Assembly (NCBI GenBank): GCA_002914845.1
Contig: JXTC01000001.1
Location: 2,907,204-2,971,203, forward strand
Reading direction: 5' to 3'
DNA from: Trema orientale
Lineage: Eukaryota; Streptophyta; Magnoliopsida; Rosales; Cannabaceae
DNA: 64,000 nucleotides
Within the stretch, counting starts at the first letter, position 1. Each line of letters begins with the position of its first letter. Position numbers and translations under genes: made by a program. Below the pieces are notes generated by a model. The model was not told the DNA's origin. It was given only the letters and a program-made list of their open reading frames with translations, and ran no database searches. Of this stretch, positions 22,574 to 34,282 are shown piece after piece.

Positions 22574-22869
22574 CCATATACCCAGATTGAGTGAAAGTAA
22601 GAGTAAATATTGAAAGCCCAGCTACCTAGCTAGTTCGTACTCCATATATAATAACGACCCAAATAGAGCTAAGAGTGAAAGAGAGAATCGAAGAAAATTT
22701 ATAGTTCAAAAATCTTCTTAGTCAGGACTTAGCACATATAACGAAAAATAAAAATATACATATTATCTTCTGAAAAGCTAAACTTAAATATGTGTAGAAG
22801 GAAAAGGATGACAAACGACATAAACATAGCTAATTCATATGAATAACCATAAACTGCTGCATCACCATC
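22574..22869. other. Flanking sequence beyond the last array unit
   Basis: AT-rich, single-copy in this window. Read on the minus strand it follows the end of array unit 18. It may be the original 3' flank of the ancestral gene-like unit. Confidence 0.4.
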
Positions 22870-23512
22870 ACAAAAACCAGATGAACACTAAGCTCAGTTG
22901 TCTCGGCTCCAAAAACAACATAGATTCTGAAGTATAGCCATAAATCAATTGCCAACTCTGCCTCCGATTCCAGTCATCAGTGTCTCTGCTGGGAGATCGT
23001 TTGTATCCGATTCCAGTCATCAGTGTCTCTGGGGCGCGGCTGTGGACCTCCTCGTCACTCCAGACAGTTGTGGTCTCAGTGACAATGATGATCCCTAGGA
23101 CTTCCATGACCTTTGAACTTGCTCCATCGATGACGTTTGAGCTTACTCATCGACGATCTCCGAGCTTACTTATCGATGACCTCCGAGCTTGTTCCTTTGA
23201 CCACCTCTGAGCTTGCCCATCGATAACCTCTAAGCTTATTCCTTCTACGTCCTTTAAGCTTGTGCCTTTGATGATCTCATTGCTTTGGCTCTCTGAGATT
23301 GTTTTGATGTCGATTGAAACTCCGAAGCTGGCCATGATTTCCATCGAGCTTCCTTTGAGATCATCAAAATTGATAGCGATCTCCAAGAGCTACACATAGA
23401 CAGGATGAGGGTCTCCAGCAAGGAGGTTACGAGCTAGCCGGAGATACTTCCAGACTAGGAATGACAAGGTAGTAAGAAGGAAGACAAAGAGAAAGAATGA
23501 AATTATGTTGTT

Positions 23513-23553
<41 letters not shown>

Positions 23554-23726
23554 TCTCTGGACTAGGAATAACAAAATAGCAAAAAGGAAGATAAAGAGAA
23601 AGAATGAAATCATGTTGTTTCGAAAGAGAGAGAAAAAGATAGATAGATAGTGAAAGAGAAGAAATGAGAAAAAATATGAAGAGAGATAGAGAGAGAGAGA
23701 TGATGAAACTTTATATAGATATATCA
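22870..23726 (-). repeat. Array unit 18, terminal unit with a unique C-terminal extension
   Basis: The TATA-like TATATAAAGT is near 23718 and the start codon at 23613. The head region is tandemly duplicated. After the minisatellite (about 23386-23110) the frame reads EVLGIIIVTETTTVWSDEEV and continues to a stop at 22868, where other units stop straight after TVTET. The extension includes a 26 bp direct repeat (22963-22988 and 23006-23031). This looks like the natural end of the ancestral gene, before internal copies lost it, although the opposite (a fused extension) is possible. Confidence 0.7.
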
Positions 23727-24269
23727 GGAAGTGGGAATAAGAGGGGAGAGAGAGAAAGAGAGTATGGATAGGTAGTAGGAGTGGTAGAGGGAGATACGAG
23801 TGCTGATGACGATCCTTGAGACTTTACAAGCAACTTCAAATAGTCTTAGTGATATTGATGATCCTTGGGACTTCCGTAACCTCAAAACTTGCTCCATCGA
23901 TAACTTCTTTGCTCCTTCGACTACCTCCGAGCTTGCTCCTTCAACCACCTCAGAGCTTACTCTATTAATGACCTCCAAGCTTACTCCTTCTATGATCTCC
24001 AAGTTTGCGCCTTCGATGATCTCATTGCTCTGCCTCTTTGAGTTTGTTTCGATGTCAGCTAAAACTCCTAAATTGGCCGTGATTTCCACTGAGTTTCCTT
24101 GGAGATCATTGAAGGAGGCTATGAGCTGGCTGAAGACACTTCCAGACCAGGTATGACATGATAATAAGAAGGAAGACAAAAAGACAATATGAAATCATGT
24201 TGTTTAGAGAGAGAGATAGAGAAAGCAAAATCATGTTATTTGGAGAGAGAGAGAGAGATATGAAAAATG

Positions 24270-24306
<37 letters not shown>

Positions 24307-24399
24307 AAATTAAGAAAGAAGAAATGAGAAAGACAACGAAAGAGAGAAAGAGAGAGAGAGAGAGAGAGTGAAATGATGCAACTTTATATAGAGATATCA
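23727..24399 (-). repeat. Array unit 17
   Basis: The start codon is at 24198 with a second copy of the start region near 24235. This unit has the longest intact stretch joining the N-terminal segment to the minisatellite: NDLQGNSVEITANLGV is continuous because CAA is kept where most A units have TAA. Its frame runs 24179-23727. Confidence 0.78.
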
Positions 24400-25140
24400 A
24401 GAAGAGCGAATAAGAGGGGAGAGAGAGAGAGTACAGATAGTTAGTAGGAGTGGTAGAGGGAGAGGCGAGTGATGATGATGATCCCTGGGACTTTATATAT
24501 AACTTCAAATAGCCTCAGTGACACTGATGATTCTTGAGACTTTCTTGACCTCCGAGCTTGCTCCTTCGACTATCTCTAAGCTTGCTTCATCGATGACCTT
24601 CGAGCTTAATCTATCGACGACTTCTGAGCTTGCTCATTCAGCCACCTCTGAGCTTGCTTAATGATGACCTCCGAGCTTTCTCCTTTTAAGACCTCTAATA
24701 TTACGCCTTCGACGATCTTATTGCTCTAGCTCCAGAGCTTATTCTGATGTGGACTGCAACTCTCGATTTGGCCGTGATTTCCATTGAGCTTCATTGGTTA
24801 TCTTCGATATTGATGGCGATCTCTGGGAGCTATACATTGCCACAAGGAGGGTTCCCAACAAGGAGGCCACGAGCTCGTTGGAGATACTTCTTGGCCAAGT
24901 ATGATAATGCAGCAAGAAGGAAGACAAAGAAAAAGTATAAAATCATATTATTTGGAGAGAAAGAGAAGGAAAACAAAGAGAAGGTATGAAATCATATTGT
25001 CTGGAGAGACAGAGAGAGAAGAAACGAGAAAGAAAATGAGAGAGAGTGTATGTGTGTATGTGTGTGAGAGAAGAAATGAGAAAGAAAATAAATAAGAGAG
25101 AGAGAGAGAGAGAGATGATGCAACTTTATATAGAGATATT
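24400..25140 (-). repeat. Array unit 16
   Basis: The start codon is at 24995. A 47 bp tandem duplication copies the start region (24922-24960 and 24969-25009). A TG microsatellite (TGTATGTGTGTATGTGTGTG) lies near 25048. The minisatellite is at about 24740-24550. Confidence 0.78.
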
Positions 25141-25621
25141 AGGAGAGGTAATAAGAGGAGAGAAAGAGAGTAAGGATAGGTAGTGGGAGTGATAAAGGGA
25201 GAGACGAGTGATGATGATGATCCCTGAGACTTTAATTATAACTTCAAAGGGTCTTAGTGATGGTGATGATCCCCAAGACTTCTATGACATCTAAACTTTC
25301 ACCATCGATGACTTCTGAGCTTACTTCTTCGATGACTTTCGAGCTTGCTACTTCTACGACCTTTGAGCTTGTGCCTTTGATGATCTCATTGCTCTAGCTC
25401 TCCGAGGTTGTTCTGATGTCAACTAAAACTCCTGAGTTGGTCGTGATTTCCGCTGTGTTTTCTTGAAGATTATTGATATTGATGGCGATCTCCGAGAGCT
25501 GCACATAGCCACGATGAAGGTCTCTGGTAATGAGGCTGCAAACTAACCAGAGGCATTTCTAGACCAGTTATGACAGGGCGGCAAGAAAGCAAACAAAGAC
25601 AAAGTATGAAATAATGCTTTT

Positions 25622-25656
<35 letters not shown>

Positions 25657-25742
25657 AATAAGAAAGAAAGTGAGAGAGAGAGAAAAAATGAGAAAGAAAA
25701 TGAAAAAGAGAGATAGATGATGCAACTTTATATAGAGATATC
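25141..25742 (-). repeat. Array unit 15, start codon lost
   Basis: Where other units have an ATG, the minus strand here reads ATT (near 25612). The CT leader, the NDL region and a short minisatellite are present, and the tail ends at about 25245 with ACCCTTTGAAG. Confidence 0.75.
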
Positions 25743-26488
25743 AAAAGGAGGGAATAAGAGGAGAGAGAGAAAGAGAGAGCACAGATAGGTAATGGGACTG
25801 ATAGAGGGAGAGACGAGTGATAATGATGATCCCTGGGACTTTATATGTAACTTCAAATAGTCTTAGTGATGGTGATGATCCATGGGACTTCCACGACCTC
25901 TGAGCTTACTCTATTCGACTACCTCCGAGCTTGCTCCATCAATGACTTTCGAGCTTAATACGCCGACATTCTCGAGCTTGCTCTATTGACTACCTTGAGC
26001 TTGCTCCAACAACGACTTTCAAGCTTGATCCATCAGGGATCTCCGAGCTTGCTCCTTCGACCACCTCTGAGCTTACTCATTGACGACCTTCGAGCTCACT
26101 CATTCTATGACCTCTGAGCCTGCATTTTCAACGATTTCACTACTCTAGCTATATGAGCTTGTTCCAATGTCGACTGAAACTCCAAAGTTGGCTGTGATTT
26201 CCACCGTACTTCCTTAGAGATCGTGGATATTGATGGCGATCTCTGGGAGCTACAAATAGCCACGGTGAGGGTCTTTGGTAAGGAGGCTGTGAGCTGGCCG
26301 GAGACATTTCTAGAGCAGGTAGTACGGGGCAAGAAGAAGGAAGACAAAGAGAAAATATAAAATCATGTTATTTGGAGAGAGAGAGAGAAAGAGAAGAAAT
26401 GAGAAAGATAATGAGGGAGAGAGTGAGAGAGAAGAAATAAGAAAAAAAATAAAAGAGAAAGAGATGATGCAATTTTATATAGAGATAA
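25743..26488 (-). repeat. Array unit 14
   Basis: The start codon is at 26366. The frame 26347-26105 reads MSSFFLPRTTCSRN and continues through the minisatellite head. The minisatellite is the longest of the inverted block (about 26130-25900). Confidence 0.78.
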
Positions 26489-27140
26489 GGAGAGGGAATA
26501 AGAGGAAAGAGAGAGTGCAGATAGGTAATGGGAGTCGTAGAGGGAGAAATGAGTGATGTTAATGATTCCTAGGACTTTATATGCAACTTTAAATGGTCTT
26601 AGTGACGGTGATCATCCCGGGGAGTTCTATGTCTTCTGAACTTGTTCCATCGTCGACCTCCGAGCTTACTCCTTTGACTACCTCTGAGCTTACTCCATCG
26701 ATAACCTCTAAGTTTGCTCATTCACCTACCTCCGAGCTTACTCATCGATGACTTTCGAGCTTGCTCCTTCGAGCATCTTTGAGCTTCCTCTACTGATGAC
26801 CTTCATGCTTGCTCCTTCTATGACCTCTAAGCTTACACCTTCGATGATCTCATTGCTCTGGCTCTTCGAGCTTGCTCTGATGTCGATTGAAACTCCTGAG
26901 TTAGCCGAGATTTTCTTCGTGCTTCCTTAGAGATCATCGATATTAATGGCAATCTCTGGGAGCAGCACATAGCCACAGTAAGGGGTTCTAGTTACAAGGC
27001 AGTAAAAAGGAAGGTAAAGATAAAGTATAAAATCATGTTGTTTGGAGAGAGAAAGAGAGGAAAATTAGGAGAGAGAGAAGAAATGAGAAAGAAAATTAAA
27101 GAGAGAGAGGGGGATGACGCAACTTTATATAGAGATATCA
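26489..27140 (-). repeat. Array unit 13
   Basis: The start codon is at 27036. The segment after TGCCTTGTAACTAGAACC is shortened, so part of the LSYLVWKC-to-GDP region is deleted. The minisatellite (about 26890-26650) and tail are present. Confidence 0.75.
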
Positions 27141-27586
27141 GAAGAAGGGAATAAGAGGTGAGAGAGAGTATTGATAGATAATGGGAGTGGTAGAGGAAGA
27201 GAAGTGATGATGATAATCCTTAGGACTTTATATGCAACTTCAAATAGTCTCAGTGATGGTGATGATCCCTGGGACTTCCATGACCTCTGAGCTTGCTCTA
27301 TCGAAGACCTCCGAACTTGCTCCATCGACGACCTTTGAGCTTAATCTATCGACGACCTCGAGCTTACTCCTTCGACTACCTCCGAATTTGCTCATCGACG
27401 ACCTCCGAGCTTGCTCCTTCTACAACCTCAGAGCTTGTGCCTTCGATGATCTCATTGCTTTAATCCTTCTAGTCTGTTTTGATGTCGACTGAAACACCCA
27501 AGTTGGCCATATTTTCTCTCGCGTTTTCATAAAGATCGTCGATATTGATAGTGAACTCCAGGAGTTGCACATAGCCACGACGAGGG
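27141..27586 (-). repeat. Array unit 12, B-type tail
   Basis: Begins immediately after the MITE remnant with CCCTCGTCGTGGCTATGTG and includes the GTCGATAGATTAAGCTCAAA variant typical of B tails. The tail ends at about 27240 in GACTATTTGAAG. Confidence 0.78.
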
Positions 27587-28012
27587 TGGAGGCTTGGCCA
27601 ATATTTGATAAGCCTATTAGGGCTTTGTATCAGGCCTAGGTCTGGCCCACCTAAAATATGGATTGGCCCGACCTATAATTTCATTAAAAAGTCCAGCCTA
27701 AATTTTATGCAGGCCTAAGTGGGCCATAATATGGGCATAATTTCTTTGTTATTTTATGATTTAAAATATCAAATATGTGCTTATGTGGGCTAAAATATGG
27801 GCTTAAAACTCATTCATATTCTTTTAAATTTGAATAAATTAAAACTAAACAAAAATAAGTAAATAAATAATATTAAAAGCATATAAATAAAAATATTTAA
27901 TTAAATTTTTTTCAAATTTTAATTAAGCATTATATTTAAAATTATATATAGAATTACTAAATGTAGACCCACAGAAATGTGGACCGTGATGGGCCTGTGG
28001 GCCTATTACTAA
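27587..28012 (-). mobile_element. hAT-like MITE, copy 5, cut at the inversion breakpoint
   Basis: On the minus strand it runs from the middle of the MITE (TTAGTAATAGGCCCACAGG) to its end TGGCCAAGCCTCCA. The first 130 bp or so are missing. The cut at 28012 coincides with the start of copia 3' sequence. Confidence 0.8.
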
Positions 28013-31000
28013 TCATATTACTACAGTAAACAAAATAAGTAAGTGTCACAAATAAGCATCTGATTTAAAATAACATAAACTCCAAACTCCCACTAAAGTT
28101 GTACATCATTCAAAAATACAACACTCATATGAGCAATGTACTCATAAAACACCTTGGGCGGTAAACCCTTGGTGAACAGATCCGTAATCATAGAATTTGT
28201 ACTGATATGCTCTACGGACACCAATCGACTCTAAACTCTTTCTTTTATAGTTAGGAACTTGATATCTATGTGCTTCAACTTCGAAGAGCTCTTGTTACTG
28301 TTGGAGTGCAGAACTACAGAGTTATTATCACAGTAATACTTTAATAGCCTTTCAATGTCATTTATTACATGCAGCCTAGTGACAAAGTTACGCAACCATA
28401 TCCCATGATTGAAAGCCTCATAACAAGCTACGAATTCTGCCTCCGTAGTCGAAATAGCTACGAGTGTCTGCTTGGCACTCTTCCAGGAAATAGCTCCTCT
28501 ATCTAGAAGATAGACATAGTCCGATGTGGATCTTTTATTGTCTAGGCATCCAGTAAAATCAGAATCAGAATAGTATATGATCTCCAAAATATTCGATTTC
28601 CGATACATGACCATGTAATTCTTCGTTCTCTGTAAGTACCTCAACGTATCTTTATACCTAATACAAAAGAGATGACTCCATGACCTTTTATTTCGAAATT
28701 CTTAGCAATAAATCTCTTGATATCGTGCAGTAAGCCTATGTCGTTACTTGCTAGTTGTATATCATCAACATAAAGCATCAGTAAGATAAATTTACTAACA
28801 CTAAACTTATGATACACAAAATCGTCAATAGGATTCAACTTAAAACCAATAAAGATGATCACATTATGAAACTTATGATACCGTTGACAGAAAACCTGTT
28901 TGAGACCATAGATAGATTTCTTAAGTTTGTAGGATGTAGACTTTGAATCTCTAGAATTAAAGTTTTCTGGTTGCACTATATAAATTGTCTCATCAATGTC
29001 ACTATTGAAAAACACAGTTTTAATGCCCATCTGATATATCTTAAGATCAAAATGAGGCATAAGTACTATAATTACTCTAAAAGAGTCCTTCGAGACAACC
29101 GGAGAGAAGGTCTCTTTAAAGTCTATATTTCTTTCTGAGCGTAGCCTTTGGCGACAAGATAGGCCTTATATCTTTCAATATTGCCTTTTGGATCCCTTTT
29201 GGTCTTAAATATCGATTTGCAATTAATGGGCTTCTTACCTTCAGGCAATTTGACTAGATCCCAAACGTTATTGTCTCTTATAGACTTCATTTCCTCATTC
29301 ATAGCATCTATCTACTTTTAAGAATTAGAACTTTCTTTGACTTGAGTGAAGTTGATAGCGTCATTCTCTACTACCTTGATGTCAAAGATATATTCCTGGA
29401 GATATACGACATAATCATCTGGAATTACACTTCTCTTTTTTATAGTAGACCTTCTTAAAAGCACTTGTTCTTGAGGTTGTTGAGTTTGCTCTACATGAGC
29501 ATTTATCTTATCTGTGATAGAAAGTATTTGATTTGTTTTGTACCAGATAGATTGTATTTTGAACAATGTCAGTAATAATGTCCTGAGTTTCCTGATCATT
29601 ATTAATAACAACTATAGGAAGATGAACAACTTCCTCTCCAAATACAATGTCACTAACTTTTTCTTCCCTCTCAAACTCAATATTCTTAAGAAATCTGGCA
29701 TTCTCTGGTTCAAAGATGGACCTGGCAGTGGGGTCATAAAATTTATATCCCATTGACCTTTTAGGATACCCTATAAAGTGGCAGCTAACTGTTCTAGACT
29801 CCAATTTCTTTTCATTTAGCCTATAAGGCTTTGCCTCAGTTGGACAACCCCAAATATATAATTGATTAATATTGGGCTTTTGCCCAGTCTAAAGTTCATA
29901 AGGAGTTTTCACTACTACTTTGCTTAGTACTTTGTCAATATGTACACTGCAGTCTTGAGTGCATATCTCTAAAGTAATTCATGCAAGGTGGAATAACTAA
30001 TCATACTCCTTATTATATCCTTAAGTATTCTGCTACGTCATTCAGCAACACCATTCATACTAGGTTTTTCTGGCACAGTGTATTGTGGAACGATGCCGCA
30101 CTCTTCCAAATATATAGAAAAGGGTTTTGGACGTTGTTCACCTAATTCGTCGTATCGACCGTAGTATTCATCACTACGATCAGATTTGACAACTTTAATT
30201 TTTTTGTCAAGCTGATTTTCAACTTCAGCTTTATAAACCTTAAATACATCTATTAATTGCCACTTCTCATAAATTAGGTAGACATACCCATAACAAGAAT
30301 AGTCATCTATGAACATGATAAAGTATTATTGTCCATTCCAAGAAGCCATAGGGAATAGAGTACAAATGTCCATATGTATCAGTTCTAAGACGCTAGAGCT
30401 CCTGTTGGCACTAAATTTCCTAACGTTTATCTATTTTCCCTTTATACACTCAATACAGACTTGAAAATATGACAAATTAAGGAGACCAAGAATCCTATCG
30501 GACACTAATGTTCATTCTTTGTTTAGAAATGTATCCTAAGCGTCTATGCCATAACATGGTTGAGTCGTCGTTTGTTAATTTTTGCTTTGTACCTCTTAAG
30601 TTCACATGCATGGTCTCATTAATGGATGGTTGACTATTTAATATGTACAGATTGTCAATAAAATTACTAGTACTAATAACACTTGAATCATGCATAAGAT
30701 TAAATAAATTATTTCCGAAAGAATAAGAAAAACTAGATTTGTCTAATACAAAAATAGAAACCAAATTCCGTCTTAAAGATGATATAACAAATGTCTCATA
30801 TAAATCCAAATATAAACCAGTATTTAAATACAATCTGAATGCCCAGTGGCCTCTACCTCAGTTATTTAGTCATCATCCACATAGGTGACTCTTTCAGTAT
30901 CACTTGGCTTACAGCTCCATAGGCAACCTTATATGGAAATACTTATGTGAGTAGCAGCCCCAAAATCTATACACCAATCTAAGTATTTAAATCAAAACAA

Positions 31001-31870
31001 ATATAAATAAGAAACTTATCCTTTTTAATACTCCAAGCTTTGTACTTAGTGTATTCCTTCTTCATATGCCCAGCCTTGCTACAAAAGAAGCAACCTTGTT
31101 CATCTTGCTTCTTTTGAACTTAGAATGTGGGCTATTGCAGCTTTCTTTTCCTTGTCCAACTTCCTCTTCTTTGCCTCAGAAGTAGTGGTCAAATTAGCAT
31201 TTTATGGCCTCTCAGCTTTGATTTTCTCTTCCTCTTGAACACAAATGGAAATCAAGTCATTGATGTTCCATTTATCCTTTTGGGTATTATAAATTGTCTT
31301 TAGATTCTCATACTGAGTAAGAAGAGAAAGTAGTATCAAAGCCACAAGTAGATCTTCAGAAATTTCTAACTTGAGTTTCTCAAACTTATCAGCCAAATGA
31401 GACATGTGCATAATGTACTCCCTTATATTTCCCTTGCTACTATACTTTGATAAGACGAGTTTCCCTAAGATAGTAATCATCTCACCCTTTTCGTTCTTGA
31501 GATACAGCTTCTCAAGAGCAGCAAGGATAACTTTGGTATTATCCTACTTTGGCAAAGAGTCCCTCGTAATTTCTAGAATAGAGTGTCCACGATCATGACA
31601 CTCATACAATTGGATTTCTCCTACTGCTTTAAAGTCTTCCTTTTATCAAAAGAACTTTGCTCCGTAAGAGCAGTGGGTTTGTCTATTCTAACTCCCAGGT
31701 CAAGATCTGTACAACCTAGTACGATCAAGACGCTTTCTTTCCAGGCCTTAAAGTTTGTGATGGTAAGCATATATATTGAACTTAAGTTAGCAAAAATAGT
31801 AGTAGCAGAAACTGACTAGAGAATAAAAAATAAAACAGTGAATTAAAAATCCTCTAAGACTTAATGTCAC
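28013..31870 (-). pseudogene. Ty1/copia gag-pol remnant, minus strand
   Basis: Domains appear in order on the minus strand in several frames. Gag is at about 31820-31200 (NFKAWKESVLIVLG, KGNIREYIMHMSHLADKFE, LLVALILLSLLTQYE). A zinc knuckle CFFCSKAGHMKKEYTK lies near 31090-31030. GAG_pre-integrase is near 30833-30495 (DDSTMLWHRRLGYISKQRM). Integrase is at 30316-29990 (FIDDYSCYGYVYLIYEK, VKSDRSDEYYGRYD, PSMNGVAERRNR). The linker is at 29804-29320. RT is at 29060-28641 with an intact YVDD at about 28772-28761. RNase H is at 28644-28231 (YYSDSDFTGCLDNKRSTSDY, STTEAEFVACYEA), then the end GLPPKVFYEYIAHM. Stops and frameshifts separate the pieces. About 3.6 kb remains of roughly 4 kb, so it is fairly complete but dead. 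Confidence 0.92.
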
Positions 31871-32500
31871 AAATACGCATACAAATTAACATATAATATG
31901 CAATCATAATATTGATCAAATAATTACATAATAGTGGGCTACCATCATAAGATACCTAGTGCAACATTAATAAGCCTTCCTTTGGGCCGACTTACTAATT
32001 TGTAGGTGTAATAATCGAATACAAAAAATGGTAAATCTTGTCAGACAATTAAAATTCTTTTGGGCTCATTTATTGTCCATATGGAAACCAAATAACTATC
32101 ATATTTTCATTATTACAGGTGTGTTTATTGTCATTTTAAATAATCACCTTCTTTTGGGTTGGTAATTATCCGCATTAATAATAAACCCACAATACTTTTG
32201 TTTTGGGGTTTTCTTAAATTTTTGAATTAACCCTAAAGTATTAAATTAGCACCAACTAAGCCCGAGATTAGTAAGGACTTAAGCCAATTTAGCAAATATA
32301 TGTGTAGCTTGGAGAAAACGACACCAACTTAGAAGAAACTACGTGTAACGCGGGTCAAGTTACATGTCACTCGAAGCCAAGCTAAACTATACACCATTGA
32401 GGACAAGCTACATGTCATATGGCCTGAACTACATGTCGTTTTGAAGGGCTCCTCTATGTATACAAGCTAACCCCAAGACTCTAGAAGCTTCCGGAAACTT
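31871..32500 (-). mobile_element. Leader region of the minus-strand copia
   Basis: Non-coding sequence between the gag start and an inserted block. The words CTACATGTC and its variants recur four times between about 32340 and 32430. No primer-binding site could be found. Confidence 0.4.
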
Positions 32501-33879
32501 CCGATGTCAAAAATACTTGTACCTTAAGCTCTTATGGCCTAAGTACTTACAAGACAAGTTCCTTGTCTTCAAGAACAAGCCAACCATGGTTCTAGAACAC
32601 TCTAGTACCTAAAGTACTTCTATTTTAAGCAAAATTACTTATGATTAAAGTACTTGTACAACAAGCTAGGCTAGCCAATGAAGGCTTGACACTTCATTTC
32701 CTTGTAGCTTAAGATTACTTGTCTTACAAGGCAATTTTTGCCTATAAATAGGGATATGCTCCCTTTATTTGTGACAAAAATTTTTCAGCTCATTTTAATA
32801 CAATACTCTCTTCTTTCTTTTTCCATCCGAGTCTTCTTCCTCTTTTGCTATAGTTATCATTCTTGTTATTCTTGTTCTTCCTCTTGCTTTGTATTCACAC
32901 AATCAACGCCCCTTGCATTTCTTCCAAACCTGTAGCCATATTACCACCACTGCCATCTCGTTATTGATCTTCCTCCAATTTCTTATCATCATCATTTTGA
33001 CTTCTTTATCAATTGTTACTTATTCTTCATCATTTTTTTTCTTTACTCCACGGGTTCTCTTCACTTCATGCATATACATATATTGATATTAATTTTTCAC
33101 TCCACTATCATCACCATCTTACCTTTACAAATTCAATCTGTGGCTCAAATATCATTACCTCCACAATCTTTATTCTATTTTTAAGCCTTGTTAATTCAAA
33201 TATCATTCCTTTTGGGCCTTAAACTCTCTTCCTTTTGTATTGAGCCGTGACCCATTTTTTCCCCCTAAGATATTCTTCATATATATATATATACAAGCTT
33301 AATTATATCCTCACCACTACCTTTCGGATTCTCTTGCCCCAGACTGAGACCAAATTTTGGTCCATTCAATCAACATCTCTTCGTGCTCAACATCAACCCG
33401 AAGCTAAGTTCCCGACTCTTTTATACTATTTATTTTAATGCATATTGCTTTCCATGTTCATATGGTTTTAGGATTTAATCACTAAATATTGTTATATATC
33501 TAAATTCTCACAAAGGCTCAAGTAATCTTGCATATGTCCATTTTTTTTTAGGCCCATTTTTATTTCTTTACATATCATAGGCCCAATAGTTCTTTTATAT
33601 AATTTTCTATCTAATAATTAGTTTCATGCTATCTTTTATTATCCTATTATTTTTTTCTACTAACTTGTACAACAAGTTCTCTTTGCATGCAGTTTCTAAC
33701 TTATGTATTTCAGTGATACCGAGCTACTCTCCATAATCTCGTGCTTGACCTGTAGCACAAGTTCGAGGATTCTTGCTCTCTATATTATATTATATACATA
33801 TATGTCTTGAATCTCTATCTTGACGGATAATTCGTATTGCTGCTCTAAGTGCAATCAATTACTACGCTTCCCCTTCCCC
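32501..33879 (+). mobile_element. Probable nested solo LTR-like insertion
   Basis: The block interrupts the 5' LTR and leader of the minus-strand copia. It begins near TGTCAAAAATACTTGTACC, has repeated AAGTACTT words, and a good TATA box in TTTTTGCCTATAAATAGGG near 32737 followed by CT-rich leader-like sequence, all of which resembles an LTR promoter in + orientation. The right end near 33823-33879 is not certain and no target duplication was identified. Confidence 0.4.
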
Positions 33880-34282
33880 GTTCTTACCTGAGTCCGTTTT
33901 ATGATCGAAAGATCATTGAAGGCGGAAGTGTATGGAGTTGAGAACTTGAGGGATTGAGGGTCAAGTTCTTCTGTATAGCCTAAAACCTAAAAGCATTTAG
34001 ATAGATTTCTCTATTATTAATGGTAGGCAACAGAGAATATGAGCAGAAGAGTTCTAGTTATATGAACTATAACCCTAATTGTAATCTATATATGATACTA
34101 TTTTGTTGGGTATCTATTAACCCAACTAGATAGTACTAACAGGATATCCATATATGTGTCCATACCCAATAGATATTCAGACCCTACCCAATAAACTACT
34201 TAAACTAGGTCTACCTAAAAATAACATGGCCTAATACAGTTGTTTAATATCCATTATTATTAGGAAATATATTTTCCTAACA
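33880..34282 (-). mobile_element. Partial copia 5' LTR, minus orientation
   Basis: Read on the minus strand it starts TGTTAGGAAAATATATTTCC and matches 22088 onward block by block up to GACTCAGGTAAGAAC, where the match breaks at 33880. The outer pentamer on the minus strand is TCATA, against CCATA outside the LTR at 22573. Confidence 0.85.

Larger units (their letters stand above)
22870..27586 (-). repeat. Gene-like tandem array, inverted block (seven units)
   Basis: The same unit type occurs on the minus strand, with start-codon regions near 27036, 26366, 25612, 24995, 24198 and 23613. Unit lengths are about 0.6-0.9 kb. Apart from the first (cut) unit, none has the MITE and there is no A-B alternation, so these are older monomers diverged more from each other than the dimers are. 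The block continues the array in head-to-tail order if 21666-28012 is flipped. Confidence 0.85.

Noticed and set aside
9526..28012. Centromeric satellite interpretation of the array
   Set aside because: Units have promoter-like and ORF-like parts, number fewer than twenty and differ in length, which is unlike a high-copy centromere satellite. Copy number genome-wide is unknown, so this is not fully excluded.
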